Shown here piece after piece: positions 43,042-51,961 of a DNA stretch of 64,000 nucleotides (position 1 is the stretch's first letter; each line of letters starts with the position of its first letter). Below the pieces are notes generated by a model. The model searched no databases. It was not told where the DNA came from and was given only the letters and a program-made list of their open reading frames with translations. Source of the DNA: Acidobacteriota bacterium (GTDB lineage Bacteria > Acidobacteriota > Blastocatellia > Pyrinomonadales > Pyrinomonadaceae); NCBI GenBank assembly GCA_003385635.1, contig QQUY01000002.1:434001-498000 (forward strand), in the 5' to 3' direction. Both the position numbers and the translations under genes were made by a program.

Positions 43042-44178
43042 ATGTCTGAATCTGTTGAGTCAAAACCGAAACGAAAGCGATCGCCCAAGAAATATTGGAG
43101 GGAGATTAAAGGAAACCTTTATGCGCGATTGCAATATCAGGACGATACCGGAAAATGGCGCGAGAAGCTCAAACCGATTAAAGATAAACGAACGGCCCAG
43201 TCAGTTGTGAATCAAATGCGCCAGGAGCTTGAGACGCATGGTGAAGAAATGATTCAATCTGACAAACTCAGATTTGCGAACCTTGTCGATCAATATCGAA
43301 ATACGAAGCTAAAAAAAGCGAAATATTCGAATAATGTAAAGATCTCCGGCAGGCGCTCGCTAGGCCCCGTCAACTCTGCAATCAAGCCTCTACTGGACTT
43401 TTTTGGCAATCGTCAGATCCGAAACATTAATGTGAGCGACCTCGAAAGCTATAAAACCAACCGTCTAAATACTCCAACAACCAGCGGCACAATTAGGAAG
43501 ATTGCAACTGTAAATAGAGAACTAGAAATTCTACGCGCAATGCTGAACTTTGCGATTCAAAATGAATGGTTAATCAAGAACCCGTTCGTTTTGGCCAAGG
43601 GATTAATCTCAAAGGCGGCCGAAGTTGAACGCGATCGTGTACTTTCTTTTGAAGAAGAAGCGCGGCTCCTTGACGCATGTACAGGCCGAAGGTCCCATCT
43701 CAGGCCATTGATCATCTGTGCGCTGGATACTGCCATGCGCCGTGGAGAGATGTTCAAGATGCGTTGGCGAGATGTGAACTTCGTCACGAGGGAGATCTTT
43801 ATTCCTCAGACAAATACAAAAACTGAGAACTCCAGGACCGTCGGAATGACCGAACGTTTGTTTGAGGAGCTTGAGGCGATATGGAAACGGTCGCCCAAAG
43901 ATCCAAACGGACTTGTTTTTGGAATAACGAACACGGTAAAGACCGCATGGAAAACGCTCTGCCAACGGGCCGATGTTCAGGATTTCCGTCTGCACGACTG
44001 CCGCCACACAGCTACTACCAGGATGATTGCATCAGGCTCTCCTCACACCGAGGTCATGAAGATTACGGGGCACACCCAACTCAAGACTTTTCTTCGGTAT
44101 CTGAATATTACGCCTGAGGCGACGACGCGTGTCGCGCAGAATCTTGAAATGTATGTGAGCTCAAAAACTGAGAGTTAG
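43042..44178 (+). CDS. Tyrosine recombinase / integrase
   Basis: 378 aa from ATG 43042; a GTG at 42997 in frame would add 15 residues and neither has a good ribosome binding site. An N-terminal SAM-like arm-binding domain (about 70-180) precedes the catalytic domain. The active residues are Arg233 (AMRRGE), His318 and Arg321 (LHDCRH), His344 (ITGH) and Tyr353 (FLRYLNI). Its place next to the tRNA-Asn fragment marks it as the integrase of this island. No excisionase is seen nearby. A TCCAATTG/CAATTGGA hairpin (44184-44209) follows the stop. Confidence 0.95.
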   Translation: MSESVESKPKRKRSPKKYWREIKGNLYARLQYQDDTGKWREKLKPIKDKRTAQSVVNQMRQELETHGEEMIQSDKLRFANLVDQYRNTKLKKAKYSNNVKISGRRSLGPVNSAIKPLLDFFGNRQIRNINVSDLESYKTNRLNTPTTSGTIRKIATVNRELEILRAMLNFAIQNEWLIKNPFVLAKGLISKAAEVERDRVLSFEEEARLLDACTGRRSHLRPLIICALDTAMRRGEMFKMRWRDVNFVTREIFIPQTNTKTENSRTVGMTERLFEELEAIWKRSPKDPNGLVFGITNTVKTAWKTLCQRADVQDFRLHDCRHTATTRMIASGSPHTEVMKITGHTQLKTFLRYLNITPEATTRVAQNLEMYVSSKTES

Positions 44179-44343
44179 TCGCTTCCAATTGATGTTATAA
44201 ACAATTGGATCGAACACGAGCACGAATCATCTTCAACTCGAAGAGCCCGCTCTAATGGAACCTCCTTTATCGGGATCGGTCCCTATTTGAAATCCAGGGC
44301 GAGCTTGGAGCCATTTTTGCGATCTAATCTGCAGGCTGGATAG

Positions 44344-44916
44344 CTATTCTTGTGAGGTTTTTCGCTTTACAAAATTGACCTGTCTACCTTTTTTGATTTT
44401 TACCAAATCTCCCCGACCATCGAAATATCGTATTTCCCCGCTAAGTACGTTTGCCTCGGTATTACCACCCGGGCCAACTTTGACACGATACCGTCCGCCT
44501 TTGTGAATTGTGAGAATTCCAGGCGGTGTATGAATTGCCAAGGACGCTCCGTTGTTAAGTGAACGAATGATGAGAAATATCTCTCCACGCTCAATATCAA
44601 AGTGCATCTTATCCAACTCTGTTTGCTCAATTTCGACATACGAATCATCCCCAATAAACAGATAAGAATCGGGGTTAAGAGACAGCAACGCACTTCCTGA
44701 TGTCCCCGTCAGTATTGTGTCTTTGTTGTGAAGGGAAGAATTTTTGGAAAGCAGTAAAGCATTCTTTTTGTTAGTGTGGCAACGGTAAAAAACTTCTCCA
44801 CTAAAATTTCTCACAACACCTGCCCTGGCGGAAACTACCTGGCCGAAGACTGGTGCAAGTGGAAAAAGAAAAAATGTTAGTGCAAATACCAAGAACTGAG
44901 CTGGTCTTAATTGCAT
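44344..44916 (-). CDS. FecR-domain secreted protein
   Basis: 190 aa from ATG 44916, followed by a signal peptide (about 1-26). The central part (LHNKDTILTGTSGSALLSL, YVEIEQTELDKMHFDIERGE, SLAIHTPPGILTIHKGGRYRV) is the beta-rich FecR fold. Unlike true FecR there is no cytoplasmic anti-sigma part or sigma gene nearby. It is the last gene of the czc operon, 35 bp after the ATPase gene. Its role there is unknown; sensing or stabilising the envelope under metal load is conceivable. Confidence 0.8.
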   Translation of the reverse strand: MQLRPAQFLVFALTFFLFPLAPVFGQVVSARAGVVRNFSGEVFYRCHTNKKNALLLSKNSSLHNKDTILTGTSGSALLSLNPDSYLFIGDDSYVEIEQTELDKMHFDIERGEIFLIIRSLNNGASLAIHTPPGILTIHKGGRYRVKVGPGGNTEANVLSGEIRYFDGRGDLVKIKKGRQVNFVKRKTSQE

Positions 44917-44951
44917 AATTCTAAATCGCGAATCCAAAATCCATCAACAAA

Positions 44952-47036
44952 TTAAATTCTAAAGTTCAATAGCCTCAGACTATTTAGGATCACTGCTATA
45001 GTCACCCCGACGTCCGCCAAAATCGCTAATGCCAGATTACTTAATCCAAATATTGCCAAGAGAACGAATATCACCTTGGTCGCAATTGCCACTCCCGTGT
45101 TTAGTTTGATCGTTGAAATGGTTTTTCTACCCAAAGCGATCAAAAATGGGATTACTTCCAGATGGTCATTTAGGACCGCAACTGAGGACGCTTCGATAGC
45201 TGTGTCGCTTCCCGCGGCCCCCATTGAGAGCCCCACGCTGGACAAAGCTAATGCGGGTGCATCGTTTACCCCGTCACCGACCATTCCAACGGAGCCAAAT
45301 TCTCCCAGCAGATCCCTTATCGCGTCCGCTTTTTCTTCGGGCAGCATCCCTGCTTTAACTCGTTCAATCCCTAATTGTTTGGCTACCATTTGGGCCGGCG
45401 CTGTATTATCCCCCGTCAACATTATTGGAATCACGCCCAAGTTCTTAAGATTTGCGACGGCGGAAACACTCTCCTTCTTAATTTCGTCTGTCAGGGCAAT
45501 AATCCCCTCAACTTCGGACTCGCTGCTAACCACTATCGATGTTTTCCCTTCTTTCTGAAGCTGCTCAACTTTCTTTACTACAAAGTCTTGTACTGTGTGT
45601 TCCTCGGTTACGAAGGGCAATTTACCTATGCATCGATGCTGGTCTTTACAGACAACGCAATCTGCCTTAACACCTTTTCCTACAACGGCTTGAAAGTTCT
45701 TCACCTCGTGCATTTCAACTTTTTCATCATTCGCAGCCTGAACAATTGACGTCGCAAGCGGATGTTCGGAATAGCTTTCTATTCCAGCAGCACAGGCAAG
45801 CAAATGCTCCCTCGTCGTTTCACCGAACGGAATAATGTTCGTCACAATCGGTTTACCAAGCGTTAAAGTGCGGGTCTTATCAAGTGCAAGAGCCTTCAAT
45901 CGTCCCAGCGCTTCAATATATTTGCCTCCCTTGACCAACGCACCGCGCTTTGAAGCATTGCCGATCGCGGCATAAATCGAAATCGGCGTGGAAATCACAA
46001 GGGCACAGGGGCAGGCAATGACGAGCAGCGTTATGGCTTCGGAAAACCATCTATCAAAAGCCTGTCCGTAGATAAGCGTTGGAACAGCGACCAGCAAACC
46101 AGCAATCACAATGATCGAAGGGGTGTAATACGACGAAAATCTCTCGATAAACTTTTGTGTTTCTGCCTTGGTCTGGGTAGCCGCAAATGTCGTTTCGATA
46201 ATTTTTGAAAGTGTGGTGTCTTTTTTGGTTTTCAAGACTTTTGCTTCAAGATATCCTTGCAAATTCATCGTACCTGCAAAAATTTTGTCGCCCGGATGTT
46301 TACCTCTCGGAATCGGTTCGCCGGTTATCGTGGACTCATCGATCGAAGAACTTCCTTTTATGATCTCTGCATCCAGTGCGATCATGTCCGAAGGTTTGAT
46401 AACCAAAACCTCCCCAACATCTACGTCTTCGATCTCTTTTGCAAGGAGTTCGCCAGAGTCCGCTTTGACCGTTGCCCGTTTAGGTGTTCTTTCGACGAGC
46501 TCCTGGAGCGCAGATTTACTTTGTTCGACCCCGAATTCTTCGAGTCTTTCACCAAGAGCAAAAAGAACTATAACTACCGCCGCTTCTTCAAATTCGCCCA
46601 GATAAAATGCTCCTACTACAGCAACGGTCATCAATAAATATATGCTCTTAAAATTAACTTTGACTAGTGCTTTGAGGCCGTTCAAAAGAGTGCGCCAGCC
46701 GATCACCAAAACAATGATCGCAAAAAAGGGTAGCCCTAAATTAGGCTGAAGGCGATAACCTAAAAGCGATGAGATTTCAAATACCGCAACAAGTCCTACG
46801 CTAAAGATCAACCATCGAAACTTGCTATCTGCCCAGAGGGAATCGGGTTGAGGAGGACTCAAAGATTTTTCTTCTGCTCGCCGGTCGAGATACTGAAAAA
46901 GGTATTCTCCTGCAAGCACAATAAAGGCGAGAAGGAGTATTCCAATAACGACAAGAGCCAAGACCGGATGCTCCGACAAAATATGCTGGCTGCTAAGTTC
47001 TTCAACATGTTCGGGCCTTATATCCTGATGTTGCAC
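44952..47036 (-). CDS. P1B-type heavy-metal ATPase (ZntA-like) with altered DKTRT motif
   Basis: 694 aa from GTG 47036, which has AAGGAGA in the right place; the frame upstream overlaps the PII-like gene. No N-terminal HMA domain. The ion-pathway motif CPC (342-344), TGEP, SEHPLA (HP motif), TGDN, GDGVNDAPA and the late LADVGVTIAVILNSLRLL all fit Zn/Cd/Pb exporters. The phosphorylation motif is DKTRTLT (Asp386), with Arg389 (codon CGC, 45870-45872) where Gly is nearly invariant. This could weaken or abolish pumping. It lies in the operon after the PII-like gene. Confidence 0.93.
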   Translation of the reverse strand: MQHQDIRPEHVEELSSQHILSEHPVLALVVIGILLLAFIVLAGEYLFQYLDRRAEEKSLSPPQPDSLWADSKFRWLIFSVGLVAVFEISSLLGYRLQPNLGLPFFAIIVLVIGWRTLLNGLKALVKVNFKSIYLLMTVAVVGAFYLGEFEEAAVVIVLFALGERLEEFGVEQSKSALQELVERTPKRATVKADSGELLAKEIEDVDVGEVLVIKPSDMIALDAEIIKGSSSIDESTITGEPIPRGKHPGDKIFAGTMNLQGYLEAKVLKTKKDTTLSKIIETTFAATQTKAETQKFIERFSSYYTPSIIVIAGLLVAVPTLIYGQAFDRWFSEAITLLVIACPCALVISTPISIYAAIGNASKRGALVKGGKYIEALGRLKALALDKTRTLTLGKPIVTNIIPFGETTREHLLACAAGIESYSEHPLATSIVQAANDEKVEMHEVKNFQAVVGKGVKADCVVCKDQHRCIGKLPFVTEEHTVQDFVVKKVEQLQKEGKTSIVVSSESEVEGIIALTDEIKKESVSAVANLKNLGVIPIMLTGDNTAPAQMVAKQLGIERVKAGMLPEEKADAIRDLLGEFGSVGMVGDGVNDAPALALSSVGLSMGAAGSDTAIEASSVAVLNDHLEVIPFLIALGRKTISTIKLNTGVAIATKVIFVLLAIFGLSNLALAILADVGVTIAVILNSLRLLNFRI

Positions 47037-47070
47037 AACACTCTCCTTTTTACGCCGGTTTTCGTAAGCT

Positions 47071-47376
47071 TCAAATGCGAAAGGTTTGCTCGATTGGCAA
47101 AACAAAAATCATTCCGTCGCCTTTTTTTCCGGTATGAGCATTTTGGTTAATTGTCTCAACTATCTTTTCAACCATCTCAACCGGGGCAGCAATTTCGATC
47201 TGTTTTTTTGGATGAAACGGATTCAAAGCATCGTCCAAAGTATTTCTCAGGCGATGCCCGAAGCCTTCCGCTTCGGTGATAGTAATTCCGGGGAATTTTT
47301 CGATTCCTTCAAGCGCAACTATGATCTTATCCAACAAAAACGGACGTACGACTGCGATTATTAGTTTTCTTTTCAT
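47071..47376 (-). CDS. PII-like protein of metal RND operons
   Basis: 101 aa. The ferredoxin-like PII fold is suggested by MKRKLIIAVVRPFLLDKIIVAL, the T-loop region GFGHRLRN...HPKKQIEIAAP and the final TGKKGDGMIFVLPIE (nucleotide-binding B/C loops). The uridylylated Tyr of GlnB is absent. Such stand-alone relatives are found beside CzcA/CusA pumps. It lies 3 bp after the czcA gene and likely senses metal or a nucleotide for the pump (inference). Confidence 0.8.
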   Translation of the reverse strand: MKRKLIIAVVRPFLLDKIIVALEGIEKFPGITITEAEGFGHRLRNTLDDALNPFHPKKQIEIAAPVEMVEKIVETINQNAHTGKKGDGMIFVLPIEQTFRI

Positions 47377-47379
47377 ATT

Positions 47380-50300
47380 CTATTCTTGCTCACTATCAAA
47401 GACGCCTTCAGGGTCTTTTTCAAACCAAGCGTATAATGTCGGTAAGATCAGCAAAGTTAAAAGGGTTGAGGTTATCAGACCGCCGATCACTACGGTTGCG
47501 AGCGGGCGTTGAACTTCGGCTCCGGCAGATGTGGCGAGTGCCATCGGAATGAATCCCAGACTGGCCACAAGTGCCGTCATCAGAACTGGTCTGAGTCGGG
47601 TTTCCGCTCCTTCTTTGACCGCATTCAAAACGGGCTCTCCTTCCTTTCGCAGATAGTTTATATAACTGACCATCACAACGCCGTTGAGAACCGCAACCCC
47701 GAAAAGAGCTATAAAACCAACACCGGCTGAAATCGAAAACGGCATTCCGCGAAGGAGTAATGCGAACACACCGCCGACAATGGCAAATGGAATTCCGGTG
47801 TAAACCAGAAGAGCCTGCTTGATAGAGTTAAAAGTTGTAAAAAGCAGCACGAAAATCAGGAAGAGAGCGATTGGGACAACGATCAAAAGTCTTTCGGATG
47901 CCCTTTGCAAATTCTCAAAAGTTCCGCCCCAGGTCAGATAATATCCGGGCGGTAAGTTTACTTGTTTTTCAATCTTCTCTTGTGCTTCAGCGACAAAACT
48001 CGCGATATCGCGTCCGCGAACATTTAGTTCGACACCGATTCTCCGCCGCGTATCCTCGCGGGTTATTTGCGCCGCTCCTTCGACGAGTTTTATTTCGGCG
48101 ACTTCAGAAAGCGGAACACGCGAGCCGTTTGGCGCGGTAAGCAATAGATTCTTGACCGTATCAACCGACTTTCCGGCATCTTCTTCAAGACGGACGACCA
48201 AATCGAAGCGTTGTTCACCTTCAAAAACCTGTCCAGTTTCTTTTCCCGCGACAATCGTTTCGACCAGATCGTTGACATCGGTAATGTTCAGACCGTAGCG
48301 TGCAATTGCCGCCCGGTCAGGTTTGATTTGTAATTGCGGCAAACCGCTTGTCGTTTCCGCTTTAACATCTTCGGCTCCGGGAATTGTCTGGACGACGCGG
48401 ACAATTTCGTCGGCTTTTTCTTTCAAAACATCGAGGTCATCACCGAAGAGTTTGATAGCGACATCGGAACGTACGCCGGAAATGAGTTCCGCAACACGCA
48501 GTTCGATGGGTTGCGAAAAACTGACCTGGGCATTCGGCACTCTTTTCTCCAATTCGTGCGACATTTTTTCAACCAATTCGGTTTTATCTTTAGTCGTTGT
48601 CCATTCATCCGGCGGTTTTAACCCGACGTAGAGGTCAGAAAAATCGATACCCATCGGGTCAGTAGCGACTTCCGCCCGTCCCGTTTTCGAAATAACCGTT
48701 CGGACTTCCGGAAATTCCATCAAAACCTTCTCCACTTCCGAAACGGTTTTTATTGACTGATTTAAGGATACGCTCGGCAGCTGCTGAACTTGCACCGCCA
48801 GATCGCCTTCATCCAGACGCGGAATAAATTCCGCTCCCAGATACGAAAAGATCGCCCCCGAAATAAATACGAGAGAAACTGCAACGGCTAAGCCTTGCGA
48901 ACGATAACGCATCGTAAAACCGAAGGCGGGTTTATAAATCTTTTTCGCCCAACGAATCAAAAAACTTTCATTTTCGGAAACTTTTCCTTTCAAAACGAAC
49001 GTGAGCATTGCCGGAACATATGTCAGGGATAAGATCAGGGAGCCAAGTAAGGCGAATACAACCGTCAGAGCCATCGGCACGAACATTTTTCCTTCGATAC
49101 CTCGTAAACTTAAAATTGGCAGATAAACAATGGCAATAATTGCTACGGCAAATACGACGGGACGAGCGACTTCCTGACAGGCTTCGAGAATGGTTCTCTC
49201 AGGCGGTTCGCTTGAGTTTTCGTGTTGGGCTTCGGCACGTCGGCGAACCGCGTTTTCAACCATCACAACCGCACCGTCAACAATCAATCCGAAATCCAAA
49301 GCCCCAAGACTCATCAAATTGCCCGATACATTGAAAACACGCATTAAGATTGCCGCAAAAAGCATCGAGAGCGGAATTATTGTTGCTACAAGCAACGCTC
49401 CACGCCAGTTTCCTAAAAGCAAGAGCAAAACGACAATGACGAAAAGCGCTCCTTCGACAAGGTTCTTTTCAACTGTCGCAATCGCCCTGTCAACCAATTC
49501 CGTGCGGTCATAAAATGTAATTAGTTCAACACCTTCGGGCAGACTTTTCTTAACTTCCTCGACTCTTTCCTTGATGTTGTTGGCAACGGCCCGGGAATTT
49601 TCTCCCTTGAGCATCATAGCGATTCCCGCAACAATCTCGCCCTTGCCGTCCGCCGTTACCGCTCCTTGCCGCACAGCCGCTCCCTCAACTACTTCACCTA
49701 CATCTCGCACGTAAACGGGAACGCCTTCACGTCCGGTCTTTATGACGATATTCTTTATGTCTTCGGACTTTTCAACCAAACCGATACCGCGTAAAAGATA
49801 CTGCTCAGAACCTTTTTCTACATAAGCTCCCCCGACATTGTTATTGTTCTCCGCCACCGCTTCATAGACGTCGCGGATGGTCAGTCCATAAGACTGCAGT
49901 TTATCGGGGTCGAGCCGCACCTGATACTGCTTTTTGTAGCCGCCGAAACTGTTTATTTCCGTAATGCCCGGAACTCCCATGAGTTGTCGCCGCACATTCC
50001 AATCCTGAATCGTGCGAAGTTCGGTTGCGTCGTAACCGCTACCGTCTTTGGCTTTTAACTCATACTGATAAATCTCTCCGAGTCCCGTTGAGATCGGTCC
50101 CATCTCAGGCGAACCGATTGTTTCGGGAATCTGCTCGCGGGCTTGCGACAGACGCTCCAGCACAAGCTGACGGGCGAAATAAATATCAACCGATTCGTCA
50201 AAAACTATCGTTACCGCCGACAAGCCGAACTTTGAAACCGAGCGAATTTCCTCGACATCCGGTAAACCCGACATCGCCGTTTCAACTGGAAACGTAACCT

Positions 50301-50490
50301 GCCGTTCGATCTCTAATGGTGCTAAAGAAGGTGCGGCGGTCAAAACCTGCACCTGAACATTCGTTACATCCGGCACGGCATCAATGGGTAGATTCAGGAG
50401 ACTGTAAATACCCGCCCCCGACATAATTGCAACGAGTAACAAAATGATCAGGCGTTGCGAAATAGAGAATTTAATGAGTGCGTTTATCAT
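47380..50490 (-). CDS. czcA: CzcA-type RND heavy-metal efflux pump
   Basis: 1036 aa, the usual length for HME-RND pumps, with two repeats of large periplasmic loops and six-helix bundles. The signature of the Zn/Co/Cd subgroup is intact: Asp399, Asp405 and Glu412 in GALDFGLIVDGAVVMVEN, spaced as in CzcA D402/D408/E415. The N-terminal SLLNLPIDAVPDVTNVQVQV is typical. It forms a tripartite pump with the adaptor and outer membrane factor encoded upstream in this operon. Confidence 0.95.
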   Translation of the reverse strand: MINALIKFSISQRLIILLLVAIMSGAGIYSLLNLPIDAVPDVTNVQVQVLTAAPSLAPLEIERQVTFPVETAMSGLPDVEEIRSVSKFGLSAVTIVFDESVDIYFARQLVLERLSQAREQIPETIGSPEMGPISTGLGEIYQYELKAKDGSGYDATELRTIQDWNVRRQLMGVPGITEINSFGGYKKQYQVRLDPDKLQSYGLTIRDVYEAVAENNNNVGGAYVEKGSEQYLLRGIGLVEKSEDIKNIVIKTGREGVPVYVRDVGEVVEGAAVRQGAVTADGKGEIVAGIAMMLKGENSRAVANNIKERVEEVKKSLPEGVELITFYDRTELVDRAIATVEKNLVEGALFVIVVLLLLLGNWRGALLVATIIPLSMLFAAILMRVFNVSGNLMSLGALDFGLIVDGAVVMVENAVRRRAEAQHENSSEPPERTILEACQEVARPVVFAVAIIAIVYLPILSLRGIEGKMFVPMALTVVFALLGSLILSLTYVPAMLTFVLKGKVSENESFLIRWAKKIYKPAFGFTMRYRSQGLAVAVSLVFISGAIFSYLGAEFIPRLDEGDLAVQVQQLPSVSLNQSIKTVSEVEKVLMEFPEVRTVISKTGRAEVATDPMGIDFSDLYVGLKPPDEWTTTKDKTELVEKMSHELEKRVPNAQVSFSQPIELRVAELISGVRSDVAIKLFGDDLDVLKEKADEIVRVVQTIPGAEDVKAETTSGLPQLQIKPDRAAIARYGLNITDVNDLVETIVAGKETGQVFEGEQRFDLVVRLEEDAGKSVDTVKNLLLTAPNGSRVPLSEVAEIKLVEGAAQITREDTRRRIGVELNVRGRDIASFVAEAQEKIEKQVNLPPGYYLTWGGTFENLQRASERLLIVVPIALFLIFVLLFTTFNSIKQALLVYTGIPFAIVGGVFALLLRGMPFSISAGVGFIALFGVAVLNGVVMVSYINYLRKEGEPVLNAVKEGAETRLRPVLMTALVASLGFIPMALATSAGAEVQRPLATVVIGGLITSTLLTLLILPTLYAWFEKDPEGVFDSEQE

Positions 50491-50547
50491 GACTATATTT
50501 ATCTTCTTACTTATCTCTGAACTTCATTCCGGTATTGTCAAATTCGC

Positions 50548-51150
50548 CTAGATTCGCCTGCCTACACCGATAATCAGATCCCCAAGAAACCATTCTTGCT
50601 GACTGTTACCTACAATGATCTCTTTCCTCTCGAGCTCGTCGACAAAAACTTCAGCAGAAAATCGATTCTCCTTTGGATGTTCGAGGGATGTTCGGTAGAA
50701 CCATCGGTTAAGAGCGCGTGCCGTTACTTCTTCAAAATAGAAATAGCCGCCCGGCCTTAAGACCCGTGATATTTCCGAGACCGACTTCTCCCAATTTGGA
50801 ATGTGATGAATGATCCCAAAATCAAACACGGCGTCAAAAGAATTATCTGCCGCTTCAATTCTTTCTGCGTCGCCAACAAACAAACGCAATTTCTCCGGCG
50901 GATATTTGATTAAGCGCTTTTGGGCAATCTCAATCATCTTCGGGTCAAGATCAAAAGCGTGAACTTCACTTGCGCCAAAGCGTTCAAAAATAATTTCCGT
51001 TCCGACTCCGCGTCCGCAACCGATTTCCAAAACTTTTTTTCCTTCACAACGCCCGCCCAATCTTTGCATAATCGCGGCTTCGTGATGTCTTTGAAAGAAC
51101 GCCCGTATCGGATTATTCATTAAGGCTTTTTCAATGTAATTCAGCTTCAT
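50548..51150 (-). CDS. Class I SAM-dependent methyltransferase
   Basis: 200 aa. Motif I is VLEIGCGRGVGTE; the second acidic motif is VHAFDLDP; DAVFDFGIIHHIPNW and SRVLRPGGYFYFEE follow, as in small-molecule methyltransferases. It starts 1 bp after the CDF gene ends and precedes the pump gene, so it belongs to the operon. A methyltransferase in a czc-type operon is unusual; the substrate could be a metalloid, a quinone or a lipid. Confidence 0.9.
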   Translation of the reverse strand: MKLNYIEKALMNNPIRAFFQRHHEAAIMQRLGGRCEGKKVLEIGCGRGVGTEIIFERFGASEVHAFDLDPKMIEIAQKRLIKYPPEKLRLFVGDAERIEAADNSFDAVFDFGIIHHIPNWEKSVSEISRVLRPGGYFYFEEVTARALNRWFYRTSLEHPKENRFSAEVFVDELERKEIIVGNSQQEWFLGDLIIGVGRRI

Positions 51151-51151
51151 T

Positions 51152-51943
51152 TCATTTTCCGAGTTTCAAAATCTTAATCGCACCCCTGATTACCACTACG
51201 AAAACGATCGTTCCGATAATCAAATCGGGTTTATTAGAATTGAACCAAGCGACCAAAACCCCGGCGACGATCACGCCTACATTGATGATCACATCGTTAG
51301 AAGTAAAAATGGCACTTGCCCGCATATGCACATCCTCACTTTTGGATTTCTGAAACAGGTAGAGACAAAACAGATTTGCTGTCAAAGCCAGCATCGAAAC
51401 AACGATCATCGTTCCGAATTCGGGCATTTCTTCGACAGCAACGAATCTTCTGACGACCTCTACAAAACCGAACAGGGCGAGCACGATTTGAAAATATCCA
51501 GCGAGCGTGGCGATATACTTCTTTCTCGCAACGGTGCCGCCGATAGCAAGTAAACTGATACCGTAAACAAATGCGTCGGCGAGCATATCGAGACTGTCGG
51601 CGACCAGCCCCATCGAACCGGAAACGACTCCGGTTGAAACTTCAATGACGAAAAACGCGAAATTAACCGCTAGCACCGTCCAGAGTAATTTTCGCTGGTC
51701 TCGCGTTTCTTCAAATTCGGTTTGTTCGGATTTTGCTGTGCTTAATCTTTTAGCGCCCAAATTCAAACTGGTTACCGAATTCTCGATCTGTTCGATTTGT
51801 CCGTTGTGAAAAACGGTTAATTGACGGTTCGGAATGTCAAAATTTAGGTTTTTCACCGACGCCAGCCCGTCGAGTTTTAATCTAACGAGATTTTCCTCCT
51901 GCGGGCAGTCCATTTTCGGTATATGAAAAATCGTTTTCTCCAT
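51152..51943 (-). CDS. CDF-family cation transporter with N-terminal HMA-like domain
   Basis: 263 aa. Residues 1-65 resemble a heavy-metal-associated domain, but the site is PKMDCPQEE, with only one Cys. Five to six membrane helices follow. The metal site in the first pair is DSLDMLADAFVY, and the second is SNDVIINVGVIVAG. It lacks the usual long cytoplasmic C-terminal domain. It probably exports Zn2+ or Cd2+ to the periplasm, where the RND pump takes over. Confidence 0.88.
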   Translation of the reverse strand: MEKTIFHIPKMDCPQEENLVRLKLDGLASVKNLNFDIPNRQLTVFHNGQIEQIENSVTSLNLGAKRLSTAKSEQTEFEETRDQRKLLWTVLAVNFAFFVIEVSTGVVSGSMGLVADSLDMLADAFVYGISLLAIGGTVARKKYIATLAGYFQIVLALFGFVEVVRRFVAVEEMPEFGTMIVVSMLALTANLFCLYLFQKSKSEDVHMRASAIFTSNDVIINVGVIVAGVLVAWFNSNKPDLIIGTIVFVVVIRGAIKILKLGK

Positions 51944-51961
51944 AAGAATACTTTTTCTCGG

